Position numbers and translations under genes: made by a program. A stretch of DNA of 64,000 nucleotides from Lysobacterales bacterium (GTDB lineage Bacteria; Pseudomonadota; Gammaproteobacteria; Xanthomonadales; SZUA-38): positions 20,924-84,923 of the forward strand of contig JASJDM010000025.1 of the NCBI GenBank assembly GCA_030065125.1. Reading direction: 5' to 3'. Numbering within the stretch: position 1 is the stretch's first letter; each line of letters begins with the position of its first letter. The notes under the pieces were generated by a model that saw only the letters and a list, made by a program, of their open reading frames with translations, did not search any database and was not told where the DNA came from. Positions 50,877-59,808 of the stretch are shown here, piece after piece.

Positions 50877-51272
50877 ATGACCAAAGTACTCCGCAGCATT
50901 GGCGCTCCCATCCTGGGCTACGCGACCATCGTCATCGGTGCACTGATATTCCAGGACGCTCTGTTTGGACGGGTCACCCATGAATCCTCGCTGACGGCGA
51001 TTGTCGTGGGCGGAGGCTTGACCGTTTTTGCCTGCGTTGTCGCCGGGTATGTGCTGGCCCAGATCGCACCGACGAGCCCAGTGCTGCATGCCGTGCCGCT
51101 GGTAGTCTGGTTGGGGATTGAAACGACCATTCTCCATCTTGAGGGAAACAGCCCGCTCTGGTTCGATGCCATGGCCGGCGGCAGCAATGTTCTTGGAGTG
51201 ATTCTTGGGGTCTACATTTGGATCAGGCACAAGCATGGTGCTCACACTTTCAGGATTCCCTCCGACGCGTAG
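50877..51272 (+). CDS. Small four-helix membrane protein
   Basis: This 131-aa hydrophobic protein has about four predicted transmembrane segments (near residues 10-27, 40-62, 70-88 and 100-118). The loop with GGSNVLG and the ends (IRHKHGAHTF) are polar. It resembles no family I can name. The divergent TetR gene suggests inducible expression, possibly for export or stress at the membrane. Confidence 0.65.
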   Translation: MTKVLRSIGAPILGYATIVIGALIFQDALFGRVTHESSLTAIVVGGGLTVFACVVAGYVLAQIAPTSPVLHAVPLVVWLGIETTILHLEGNSPLWFDAMAGGSNVLGVILGVYIWIRHKHGAHTFRIPSDA

Positions 51273-51622
51273 CTCTCCGACCGCGTTACGGTGATTGACG
51301 ACCCCAGACGTCCAGCAGCCGCACTTCCCGCTTGCGAGATCAAACTGGACGTGAAATTTGACTCGGAAACGGAGTTATTCGAAACCAGGTGTAGTTTCGA
51401 GGCCAAGATCTTTGTCGAATCCTGCATCGGTTTCAGATGGGTCCGGGACTCCGATCATGACTTTCACGTAACCGTTTCGCCATTGCAGCGGTGTTTTTGT
51501 CCGGCAGCATCATGGATTCGGCGCAGGGTGACCCTGGTTTTCCCGGTCGGGCCCGTCCGTTGGTGCGGTTTTAACTGAATCAGACATTATGATAAGAGAT
51601 CGGGTGGGCAAGAGAAGCAAAC
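51273..51622. other. Non-coding gap with a decayed REP-like unit
   Basis: This 350-base stretch has no convincing gene; the short frame at 51291-51578 lacks a ribosome-binding site and protein-like composition. Around 51428-51462 a degraded REP-like sequence is visible (TTTCAGATGGGTCCGGGACTCC then ATCATGAC). The promoter for the beta-propeller gene should be in the last 100 bases. Confidence 0.5.
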
Positions 51623-53287
51623 GTGAAAAAAAGTGGTACCGAAGGTCGGTCGGGACGAATCGGGTTATCGATACCTGGGGCGCTGAGCCGGACGTTCCTG
51701 GCTGTTGCCTGCGTGACCGTGTCCTTTGCGGGTTTCTCGATCACCGTCGCCTTGGCACAGAACGAAGCGATCAAGATCAGCGCCGGGCAGAGCTTCAGCA
51801 ATGTCTTTAATTTCAAGGTCAGCCCCGACGGGGAATACACGGTCTACACCCACGATGCCGAAACGGACAATGCGTTTGACCTCTGGAGTGTTCCAACCCG
51901 GGGCGGCCTAGCGCCTGTGCGCCTGTCAGCGGCGCTTCCGGCCTCGGAGCAGATCACTTTCTTCGAGATCACCCCCGACAGCAGTCGAGTGGTGTTTCTT
52001 GAACCGCAGTCCCAGGGGCAGGTTGACCTGCTAAGCGTTCCCATTACTGGCGGACCGCCGATCCAGTTGGACGACGCGTTACGCCCCGGGGCGTCTATCG
52101 GTGGGTTCCGCGTCAGCCCAGATGGGAATCATGTCGTATTCCTTGCGAACCAGGACATCACCGAACTCGAGTTGTTCAGCGTGCCCACCGCCGGAGGCAC
52201 TGCAGTCCGCATCAGCGGTCCGCTCCTGGATCCATCCATTGACCTATCCGACTTTTACTCTTTCAGCCCCGACAGCAGTTTGGTGGTGTACGAGATCGTA
52301 GACCAGAATTCGATGGCATTTCGACATTTCAGCGTGCCGATTGGCGGCGGCCCGATCGTCACGCTGAATCCACCACCGCCGACCGGAGGAGCCTGGCGGG
52401 AGGGGCATGAGATCAGCCCTGATGGAAACTGGGTGCTTTTTCGGCTTGAAAGGTCCGCTGATGAGTTCGATCTCTACAGCGTGCCAATCGGCGGAGGGGA
52501 CACGATCCTGCTTAACAACGCCGCCGACACCGTCTTCGAAAGCCGCATCGCTGGCGACAGCACTCGGGTCGTTTATCAGGGAAGGCGCGGCCTGAGCAGC
52601 GTCATCATGGAAATTTTCAGCGTCCCCATAGACGGTGGATTCGCCGTAAAACTCACCCCGAGCATTGCAGATGGCGGCAACACCCGCGACTTCATAGTCA
52701 CCCCGGATTCGAGCCGGGTTGTATACAGCGCCAACCAGGATTCCGTCGAAAAAATTGAACTCTACAGCGTGCCGATCGCGGGAGGAAGTCCAAACAAACT
52801 GAACCATACGCTGCTGACAGACGACGATGACGTGAATGGCCCTCTTCTTGTATCAAACGACAGCCAGTGGGTGGTTTACCGGGGGTTTATTTCCTCATTT
52901 GGGATTAACCAGTATTACGGCTATCGCGCGCAGATTGCCGGGCCGGCAGGCAACGGCGAAATCATCTGGAGCAACGTGGTCAACCGGCAATACGAAATAT
53001 CGCCGGACCAGCAGTCGGTGGTGCTTATAGGAGAGGGCCGCTCCGGCATTGGACCACCCGACGGGGTGAATCGCCTTTGGATGACCAAACTCACCGGCAC
53101 CCCGACTTCCACCGCACAGGAACTGGTGCCGATCAACTTTCTGGTTCCCGGTGGCCAGGTGTCCAGGTTCATTGCGAGTGCCCGCGGCGATATAGTCTAC
53201 ACGGCGGACCAGGACGTAAACAATCGGATCGAGCTTTACTCCCTGGGCCCAGGTATTTTCAGGGACGGCTTCGAGACTTCAAACTAA
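51623..53287 (+). CDS. Secreted TolB/WD40-like beta-propeller protein with GFE tail
   Basis: This 554-aa exported protein has a GTG start, a long signal region (about residues 20-46) and then repeated PD40/TolB-type blades. The recurring units are SPDG/TPDSSRVVFL followed by xLYSVPIxGG, present about nine times. The C-terminal tail is GIFRDGFETSN, the same tail type as the module 1 protein. Beta-propellers of this sort bind partners or polymers outside the cell; no enzymatic motif is seen. Confidence 0.8.
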   Translation: MKKSGTEGRSGRIGLSIPGALSRTFLAVACVTVSFAGFSITVALAQNEAIKISAGQSFSNVFNFKVSPDGEYTVYTHDAETDNAFDLWSVPTRGGLAPVRLSAALPASEQITFFEITPDSSRVVFLEPQSQGQVDLLSVPITGGPPIQLDDALRPGASIGGFRVSPDGNHVVFLANQDITELELFSVPTAGGTAVRISGPLLDPSIDLSDFYSFSPDSSLVVYEIVDQNSMAFRHFSVPIGGGPIVTLNPPPPTGGAWREGHEISPDGNWVLFRLERSADEFDLYSVPIGGGDTILLNNAADTVFESRIAGDSTRVVYQGRRGLSSVIMEIFSVPIDGGFAVKLTPSIADGGNTRDFIVTPDSSRVVYSANQDSVEKIELYSVPIAGGSPNKLNHTLLTDDDDVNGPLLVSNDSQWVVYRGFISSFGINQYYGYRAQIAGPAGNGEIIWSNVVNRQYEISPDQQSVVLIGEGRSGIGPPDGVNRLWMTKLTGTPTSTAQELVPINFLVPGGQVSRFIASARGDIVYTADQDVNNRIELYSLGPGIFRDGFETSN

Positions 53288-53352
53288 GCGATCGACCCAA
53301 CCAGCAGGGAATCGGCGTCAGATGGCACTGCCTCGCGGGATGCCGATTGACA

Positions 53353-53393
53353 GCCGAAGTCAGTTGTGAACGGTTGTCCCGGGCAGCCAGATT
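53353..53393 (+). repeat. att copy 4 with fused right-end signature
   Basis: The first 23 bases match the module 1 right-end sequence (GCCGAA-TCAGTTGTG-ACGGTT, two changes). The next bases (GTCCCGGGCAGCCAGATT) match the tRNA-Asn 3' end and flank with a deletion of the T-loop. It is both a decayed right end and a decayed attachment copy. No gene lies in 53288-53572. Confidence 0.6.
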
Positions 53394-53397
53394 AAAG

Positions 53398-53428
53398 GAA
53401 AGCCTTCGCCGAATCGGCGCGGGCTTTC
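53398..53428 (+). terminator. Hairpin after att copy 4
   Basis: GAAAGCC/GGCTTTC enclosing CGCCG/CGGCG, then TCGTTTCAGCC. It closely resembles the intact tRNA-Asn terminator at 35674. Confidence 0.75.
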
Positions 53429-53572
53429 TCGTTTCAGCCATCCGAATCACGCCGCTGATCCGCGACAGCCATGAGCAGGGAGAAAAATATCAGCTAAAAA
53501 TCAGCCTGCGCTCAGGCCAAAAAGCCCGATTCAAGTGGATACTCGCATCGGGTTACTGGTTGGAGATGGTCC

Positions 53573-53848
53573 GTGTTGAATCTCAAGAGGTGTGCGTTAC
53601 TGGCGGTCGGAGCGTTGGTGTGTGGCAGCAGTACGGCCCGGATCTCCGGCGGCGATTTTGAAATCCGCAAGGCGGTCGTTGCCGGCGGCGGCGGCGTTTC
53701 CTCCGGCGGAGGGATTGTCCTCACCGGGACTATCGGTCAATCCGTGGTCGAGCGCAGCGTTGGCGGAGAATTTCAGCTTTCTGGCGGGTTCTGGACAAGC
53801 GAGCCGGAACGCCCCGATCTCATATTCGGTGACTCCTATGAAGGCTAG
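53573..53848 (+). CDS. Small secreted Gly-rich protein with DSYE tail
   Basis: This 91-aa protein has a GTG start and signal peptide (MLNLKRCALLAVGALVCGSS...). The mature part, GGGGVSSGGGIVLTGTIGQ then GGEFQLSGGFW, is a short domain common in exported bacterial proteins. It ends PDLIFGDSYEG, a variant of the F-x-x-G-F-E tail. It is the first gene of a four-gene unit and overlaps the next start by 11 bases. Confidence 0.7.
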   Translation: MLNLKRCALLAVGALVCGSSTARISGGDFEIRKAVVAGGGGVSSGGGIVLTGTIGQSVVERSVGGEFQLSGGFWTSEPERPDLIFGDSYEG

Positions 53849-55037
53849 AATCAACGGTCGGCCTCCAACGTGGCTGCTGTGTGCCTGTTTGGCCGGGGTG
53901 CCGCCTATCGGTGCGGTCCAGGCCCAGGACGGCGGGTTTGTTTACCAGGGTGAGCTTTTCGCGTCCGGTCAGCCAGCGACGGGGACCTTCGACTTTCGCG
54001 TCGTCCCATTCAGCCAGGCTGACGGTGGATTTCCGCTGGCACCCGAAGAAGCCCTGGTCGCACAGAGCGTTACGGACGGCGTATTCCTTTTGAATCCAGA
54101 TTTCGACGTCGGAATTGTGTCCGGCGGTGAGCTCTTCCTGGATATCTCTGTCAAGGAATCGGGCCAGCTGAATTTCACCGCCCTGGCACCGCGCTGGCAG
54201 GTGCCTGCCACAGCTTTTTCCGGCCTGGCATATGGCTTGGATAACGACACCGTCACCAGCGACGCCATCATCGACGGTTCGGTGACCTCAATTGACATTG
54301 CTGACGAAGCCTTTGGCGTACAGGAAATCGCGCTGGGCAGCGTGCAGGAGCGGCACCTGGCGGACGGCGCGGTGGGTGCCATGCAGTTGGCCGATGCTGC
54401 CGTGGGGGTCACCGACCTGAAAATCGCCGCCGTGAGCTCCAGCGATATCGCTCCGGCCACCGTGACGGCCCGCGAACTGGCCAACAACGCCGTGGGGACC
54501 AGTGAACTTTCGCCGGGCGCCATTGGCACCATTGAGCTCGGCAATGGCGCGGTCACCGCTACGGACATTGCCGCCGGCGCCGTGACAGCGACTCAAATCG
54601 CGCCCGGACAGATCTCCTCGGACAAGTTCGCCAACGGCGCCGTTGGCCTGCAGCAGATCAATGCCAACCAGGTGCAACAGCGCATTACCGGGTCCTGTCC
54701 CACTGGCCAGGGAATCAGGGCGGTGACCACATCGGGCGGCGTTGTCTGTGAAGTCGACAACGCCGGCCTTACCGGATTCGGCAGCCCACAGGAATCGCTG
54801 TTTGCCTTTTCAACGGGTGACGGGAGCCAAACCCGGGTGGTGGGGAACATCGCCAATGAGATTTGTCAGCTCTCCTACATCAGCGCCCGGGAAGTCGACA
54901 ATGCCGACGAAACGGTAGCCTGCGCCTTGTTTCCTGACGCGAGCGGGAACTGGATTCTGGAGGCATTCGCCACACCCGGGCGTGACGGAGCAGCTACCTG
55001 CCGAGCCACCTGTATGACCTATGTGGGAGACCTGTGA
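53838..55037 (+). CDS. Secreted decapeptide-repeat fibre-like protein 1
   Basis: This 399-aa protein has a signal peptide (MKARINGRPPTWLLCACLAG...VQA). An N-terminal domain FVYQGELFASGQPATGTFDFRV is followed by a central run of about twelve ten-residue repeats with the pattern V-x-x-x-x-(I/L)-A-x-x-A (VGTSELSPGA, IGTIELGNGA, VTATDIAAGA). Then come the NQVQQRITGSC element and a C-terminal cysteine-containing domain. Such repeats suggest a trimeric beta-structured stalk. The start overlaps the small gene; the stop overlaps the next gene by one base. Confidence 0.75.
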   Translation: MKARINGRPPTWLLCACLAGVPPIGAVQAQDGGFVYQGELFASGQPATGTFDFRVVPFSQADGGFPLAPEEALVAQSVTDGVFLLNPDFDVGIVSGGELFLDISVKESGQLNFTALAPRWQVPATAFSGLAYGLDNDTVTSDAIIDGSVTSIDIADEAFGVQEIALGSVQERHLADGAVGAMQLADAAVGVTDLKIAAVSSSDIAPATVTARELANNAVGTSELSPGAIGTIELGNGAVTATDIAAGAVTATQIAPGQISSDKFANGAVGLQQINANQVQQRITGSCPTGQGIRAVTTSGGVVCEVDNAGLTGFGSPQESLFAFSTGDGSQTRVVGNIANEICQLSYISAREVDNADETVACALFPDASGNWILEAFATPGRDGAATCRATCMTYVGDL

Positions 55038-56203
55038 TGACGCGGATCCATTTTGCCATCGTTGTGATACTGGTCATGGGCTGCACCCAGGTGGTGCTTG
55101 CCCAGGATTGGCGGTTTACCTATCAGGGCCATGTGACCCTCAACGGATTGGCGCTGGATGGTGCCGTCGACCTCAGGTTTCAGGCCTATGAATCGGCCAC
55201 TGGAACCAACGCGATCTCCTCCATCGATGAACTCACCAGCACACCCATCGAGGGCGGCATCTTCAGCGTGACGGTGGATCTTGGGCCCCAGGTCATTCGC
55301 AAAGACCCGGTCTGGCTTGAGATCTCGGTCCGACCCAATGGCAGCGGCACCTACGAGGTACTCGCCCCACGGCAGCGATTTACGCCAGCGCCGTTTGCAG
55401 CCAGTACTGCCATGACCGCGGTTCAGTCGGTCACCAGTTCTGCTATCCGAAGCCAGAACGTGACCGGAGCGGAACTGGCCCCCGGGGCGGCCAACAGCCG
55501 GGTACTGGGGCCGGGAAGCGTCAACGCCTCGCGACTGGCGCCGGGGGCGGTCCGTGAACGGCACTTCCTGGCGGCCGCGGTACAGACTCAACACATTGCC
55601 CCCAGCGCTGTGGCAACCAGTCGCATAGCATCCGGCGCGGTTGCCGCTGAGCATCTGGCGTCCAATGCGGTCAGCACCCCTGAACTGCAGGCTGATTCGG
55701 TGCAATCAGAGAACCTGGGTAGCGGTTCTGTGACGCGCGAAAAAATTGCGTTGGACGCTGTAGGTTCAGTGCAGCTGGCGAATGGCGCCATCGGGTCTGG
55801 CGAAATTGCGGATAACGCGGTAGGTACCGCACAAATCAACAGCCAGGTTCAGCGCCGAATACCCGGCTGTGCTGCCGGCGAGTACATTCGTCGCATCGTC
55901 GGTGAAACGGGTGCTGAATGCCCAACGGATGATGAGGGGATAACCGGGTTTGGCGGACCTTTTCTCTTTTCCGTATCCAGCATCAACGGCGCCGGCACCA
56001 ATTCGGTCAATATGTCACCGTCCAATACCCACCTTTGCATCCTCTCGGAGATCGATGTTCGTGACGTGGACAATGGCGTGGAGGACGCATTTTGCGAAAT
56101 CGAGTCGACCGGAGGCCTGTGGGTGCTCAAAGCCAACACCTTTGTCGGATTCGATGCCGACGCGTTTTGTGAAGCGATCTGCTTTTCCCGGAGTTTTGAC
56201 TGA
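55037..56203 (+). CDS. Secreted decapeptide-repeat fibre-like protein 2
   Basis: This paralogue of the preceding gene (388 aa) has signal peptide MTRIHFAIVVILVMG...VLAQ, N-terminal WRFTYQGHVTLNGLALDGAVDLRF, about twelve decapeptide repeats (VRERHFLAAA, VQTQHIAPSA, VATSRIASGA, VAAEHLASNA), SQVQRRIPGC, and a C-terminal domain with DVRDVDNGVEDAFCEIE. ATG 55037 overlaps the previous stop (TGATG). Confidence 0.75.
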   Translation: MTRIHFAIVVILVMGCTQVVLAQDWRFTYQGHVTLNGLALDGAVDLRFQAYESATGTNAISSIDELTSTPIEGGIFSVTVDLGPQVIRKDPVWLEISVRPNGSGTYEVLAPRQRFTPAPFAASTAMTAVQSVTSSAIRSQNVTGAELAPGAANSRVLGPGSVNASRLAPGAVRERHFLAAAVQTQHIAPSAVATSRIASGAVAAEHLASNAVSTPELQADSVQSENLGSGSVTREKIALDAVGSVQLANGAIGSGEIADNAVGTAQINSQVQRRIPGCAAGEYIRRIVGETGAECPTDDEGITGFGGPFLFSVSSINGAGTNSVNMSPSNTHLCILSEIDVRDVDNGVEDAFCEIESTGGLWVLKANTFVGFDADAFCEAICFSRSFD

Positions 56204-57366
56204 TGAGAACGTTCATATCGCGGCATCTGATATTCGGGATCGCCGGGTTGGCCCTGGCTTCTTCCAACCCGGTTAACGCGGCTGCGTTGTTCGTCTACCA
56301 GGGGCGACTGCTGGAGTCCGGGGTAGCGGCCAACGGCGTCTTTGATTTTGAATTAGAGCTGTTTGATGCCGTCGAGACCGGCAGTTCATTGTCCCCTGCC
56401 CTCACCCTGCCGGCCCAAACCGTTGAGAGCGGACTGGTGAGCCTGCCCCTGGATGCGATGTCGCTGCCGGCGGAGATGGATGGCTTATGGGTGGAACTGC
56501 GGGTGCGGGCGCAGGGGGCGCCCGGCTTCACTACCCTGCTCCCCCGCCAGCGGTTCGAGTCGACGCCGACTGCCATTGTTGCCCTGGGGGCCGCGCCGGA
56601 TTCCGTAGACGGCGAATCCATCGTGGACCGTTCCGTGGGACGCGCCGACCTGGGTATTGGGGCGGCCGGGTCGGTGACGATTGGCGACAATGCCGTCACG
56701 GGTTCAACCCTGGCTGCCGACAGCGTGACGGCCAGCGCCATTGCATCCGGCACCGTTGGAAGCGCCCAAATCGCCGATAACGCCGTCACGGGGATGCTGT
56801 TTCAGGTCAGTTCTATTACGGCCGCCGGCGTGGCGGAGAACACTGTGGGCGCATCGGCGGTTGCCAACGGGTCAGTGACCAGTCAGAAAATTGCGCCCGG
56901 AAGCGTGGTCAGCACCAAGATACCCGAGAATGCCATCAACGGCAGCCGCATCGCCAGCGGTGCCGTCACCTCGGCCAAGATTCAAGCTGCCAGTATTGGC
57001 GCCAGTCAGATCAACTCGTCACAGGTGCAGCGCCGAATCCAGCAAAGCTGCACAGGCGGCATGATCAGCCAGATCAACCAGGACGGCACGGTCACCTGTG
57101 AGCCCGACAGCGTGGGCATTGGAGCGTTTGGACCACCGGTGCAGACCTTTGTCAGCAGCGTCAATGGCCAGGGTGCGGTCAGCCAGGTGATTGGTGCCTT
57201 AAGCGAGCGATTCTGCGTCCTGTCACTGGTTGAGAAAACCGACGTGGACGGAACCAACGAGATCGGAAAGTGCCAGCTGGTCAATGCCGGACCGTGGGTT
57301 CTCCAGGCGACGACCAGCGAGGACGCTACGGTGACCTGCGGCGCGGTTTGTTTCCCCTACCAGTAA
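56203..57366 (+). CDS. Secreted decapeptide-repeat fibre-like protein 3
   Basis: This third paralogue (387 aa) has a signal peptide ending around NPVNAAA, N-terminal LFVYQGRLLESGVAANGVFDFELELF, a decapeptide-repeat region (VTGSTLAADS, VTASAIASGT, VGSAQIADNA, INGSRIASGA), then SQVQRRIQQSC and the C-terminal cysteine domain. Its ATG shares a base with the preceding stop. The three paralogues are diverged, consistent with an old triplication and possible hetero-trimer formation. Confidence 0.75.
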   Translation: MRTFISRHLIFGIAGLALASSNPVNAAALFVYQGRLLESGVAANGVFDFELELFDAVETGSSLSPALTLPAQTVESGLVSLPLDAMSLPAEMDGLWVELRVRAQGAPGFTTLLPRQRFESTPTAIVALGAAPDSVDGESIVDRSVGRADLGIGAAGSVTIGDNAVTGSTLAADSVTASAIASGTVGSAQIADNAVTGMLFQVSSITAAGVAENTVGASAVANGSVTSQKIAPGSVVSTKIPENAINGSRIASGAVTSAKIQAASIGASQINSSQVQRRIQQSCTGGMISQINQDGTVTCEPDSVGIGAFGPPVQTFVSSVNGQGAVSQVIGALSERFCVLSLVEKTDVDGTNEIGKCQLVNAGPWVLQATTSEDATVTCGAVCFPYQ

Positions 57367-57373
57367 CAGGCGA

Positions 57374-59557
57374 TTAGCCTTTAGGCGCAATCAACGACGC
57401 AAATTCATCGAGCCGAAGCGCGTCCTCCCATAAAGGATCCAGCTCCAGTAGATGGCCGGCAGCCCAGCCCAGTTCAATTGCGTGGCCCAGGGCAACGCCG
57501 GCCTCGGCGTGGCGCCCCGCAAGCAGCTGGCTGGCAGCCAGGCGAAGCTGCAGTGCCGAGTAGCGGCCGCCGTTTTCAATCACCCGTTCGGCGTCGGCGA
57601 CACATTGGTCCGCAATGCTCCGGGCCGCCTCAAGGTCACCTGATTGGCGAATGGCCAGCGCCTGATACATCAGTGGCCCCGGGGCACCGAACACGCCGCA
57701 GACCATATCGTTTTCTGGCGCATTCCTCGCCAGCTCAAGCACTTGATTGACTTTGCCACGGCTCAGAGCTGCAATCATCTGCCAGCGCAAAACAGTGCGT
57801 GACCAGCCGAATACAGCGGCATTCTGAATTCCGTAAGTCGCCAGGGCTGCTTCGAGTTCGGCGGGCCCGCCCCGGCCATGGCTGGCAATCAGCAGCAGAT
57901 CAAGACTAACGGTGTCGTCGGGATTCAGTTCCATGGCCTGCTGCGCCTGAGACATGGCGAGTTCCCAGTGACCTTCAACCACGTAGGACTGTCCCTCCAG
58001 GCTGATCAGCCGGGGATCCCGGGGATGGACCTCGAGTCCTCGGCGAGCCCACTCACGCGCTGTTTCGGGCTGTCCATACATCAGATACCAGTGGCCCAGC
58101 ATCTGATACGTAAGAAGCTCATTCGGCCGCAACTCCTGTACCCGTTCAAGGTATCCGAATCCTTCATCCGGATTCCCGGTCAAAAGCAGGTTGGCGCCAA
58201 GATTGCGGTTCACTCCGTGGTCCAGCGGGTCCAGCGTCTGTGCCTGCCGGTACACCTCTGTGGCCTCGGCAAACCGGTTCTGATGAACCAGGGTCAGTGC
58301 CAGCCAGTTGCGCGCGTTCAGGTAGTTCGGGTTGAGGGTGGACGCTCGGCGCAGATGCGGCTCAGCCTCGGCATATCGGTTCAACGCAAACAGATACAAC
58401 CCCCGAGACGCATGGCCTTCGGCAAGATCAGGGGCAATGGCCAGCGCCCGGTCAATGGCCGCTTCGACCGGCTCGCGAATCTCGTCGGCACTCAAGAGCT
58501 GGTTGAATCGCATAAAGCTATGGGCATCGGCAATCCCGGAATAGGCCAGCGCGTATTGCTCATCGCGATCGATGGCGTCCTGAAAATGACCGATGGCCTC
58601 ATTGTAGTCTCTGCTGATCAGTGCGTAGCGGCCCCTGAGATAGGCATCATAGGCAGCAAAATTCTGCGAGGGGGGCGCCAGGTCTTCCAGATCTGGGGGG
58701 GCCTCCAGCCCCAGTGCCTGCAAAACGAGTTGGGAAATCTCCGATTGAGTGGTCACGGTCGTGGCCAATGGTCGATCAAACTCTCCCGACCACAGATGAA
58801 ATCCATCCTGGCGAATCACCTGCACCGTGACCCGCATCCTGGACCCTTCCTGGCGGATGCTGCCTTCGATGATCACCCCGACGTCCAGCCGCCGCGCAAT
58901 TTCCGGAACGGTGACCACCTGGTCTCTGAAGTAAAACGCCGAGGTCCTGGCGGAAACTCTCAACCCCTCAACACCCGCCAGGGCATGGGACAATTGTTCG
59001 CTGAAGCCATCCGCCAGGTACTGAAGGCTGTTGTCACCGGTCAGGTTCAAGAACGGGAGCACGGCAACGGAGCGAATGGCGCCGGGATCGGATCGCCAAT
59101 TCGTCGTATTCCACAGGACCAGGCTCACTGCTACCAGAACCAGCGCCGCGCCGATGATGATCATCCGCGCCCGGCCGCCACGCAGCGCCTCTTCGCCGGG
59201 CGGCGAAGCCCCCGTCGGCCTGGACACCGCCAACAGCAGCCGATAGCCGCGTTTTGGCAGGGTTTCGATCACCGGCTGATCAGCGGGAATGTCCAGCAGC
59301 GGCGGCAATTCCGTGCGCAGCTGGTATATGCACCGATTCAAGGCGTCGTCGGTAACGACGGTGTTCTTCCACGCCGCCGAGAGGATCTGGTCCCGTGACA
59401 GCACCTCGCCGTCAGCCCGGGCCAGCTCATCCAGTACGGCCGCGACCCGGGGCGCCAGCCGGGTCGTCCCTCGCGCGCCCACCAAAAGCCCCTCGTCGAT
59501 GTAGACGCTGAGATCTTCGAGCAGAAAATCGGGAGGTCGGGCGGGCGCTTTGTCCAT
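57374..59557 (-). CDS. CadC-like transmembrane transcriptional regulator with TPR domain
   Basis: This 727-aa one-component regulator has an N-terminal OmpR/CadC-type winged helix (about residues 10-110; LSRDQILSAAWKNTVVTDDALNRCIYQLR, ETLPKRGYRL), one transmembrane helix near residues 132-150 (MIIIGAALVLVAVSLVLW), a FlgO-like domain (SVAVLPFLNLTGDNSLQYLADGFSEQL) and C-terminal TPR repeats (about residues 320-680). The domain order suggests sensing outside the cytoplasm and DNA binding inside. Its stop is seven bases from the convergent fibre operon's stop. Confidence 0.88.
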   Translation of the reverse strand: MDKAPARPPDFLLEDLSVYIDEGLLVGARGTTRLAPRVAAVLDELARADGEVLSRDQILSAAWKNTVVTDDALNRCIYQLRTELPPLLDIPADQPVIETLPKRGYRLLLAVSRPTGASPPGEEALRGGRARMIIIGAALVLVAVSLVLWNTTNWRSDPGAIRSVAVLPFLNLTGDNSLQYLADGFSEQLSHALAGVEGLRVSARTSAFYFRDQVVTVPEIARRLDVGVIIEGSIRQEGSRMRVTVQVIRQDGFHLWSGEFDRPLATTVTTQSEISQLVLQALGLEAPPDLEDLAPPSQNFAAYDAYLRGRYALISRDYNEAIGHFQDAIDRDEQYALAYSGIADAHSFMRFNQLLSADEIREPVEAAIDRALAIAPDLAEGHASRGLYLFALNRYAEAEPHLRRASTLNPNYLNARNWLALTLVHQNRFAEATEVYRQAQTLDPLDHGVNRNLGANLLLTGNPDEGFGYLERVQELRPNELLTYQMLGHWYLMYGQPETAREWARRGLEVHPRDPRLISLEGQSYVVEGHWELAMSQAQQAMELNPDDTVSLDLLLIASHGRGGPAELEAALATYGIQNAAVFGWSRTVLRWQMIAALSRGKVNQVLELARNAPENDMVCGVFGAPGPLMYQALAIRQSGDLEAARSIADQCVADAERVIENGGRYSALQLRLAASQLLAGRHAEAGVALGHAIELGWAAGHLLELDPLWEDALRLDEFASLIAPKG

Positions 59558-59808
59558 GTGCTCCGTACTCGCTCTCTGGACGGTTCAGTTTAGTAAGGGC
59601 GGTACAAGAATTCCAAATCGACGGGCGCAATGGTGTTTACCACGACCACCTGGCGCTGGGGGCACTCGCGAATCACCCCTCCCGTCTATCATTGGTGTGC
59701 AACATTGCCTTGATATAACATTGGATAGTCTAAGGGCCTGGGTTGAGTCAGGATGACCGCCCGGGAAATCTTTCACATCGCGACATGATCTCTCGGGGGA
59801 GTAGAATC

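Larger units (their letters stand above)
50105..53393. mobile_element. tRNA-Asn module 4 (TetR, membrane protein, beta-propeller)
   Basis: It lies between degenerate att copies 3 and 4. The sequence just before copy 4 (53353-53375) repeats 21 of 23 bases of the module 1 right end (40243-40265), so the module ends with the same signature, though partly deleted. Both attachment copies are decayed, implying an older insertion. Confidence 0.5.

Noticed and set aside
51291..51578. 95-codon frame between the small membrane protein and the propeller gene
   Set aside because: No ribosome-binding site, odd composition, and it covers a decayed REP-like unit.
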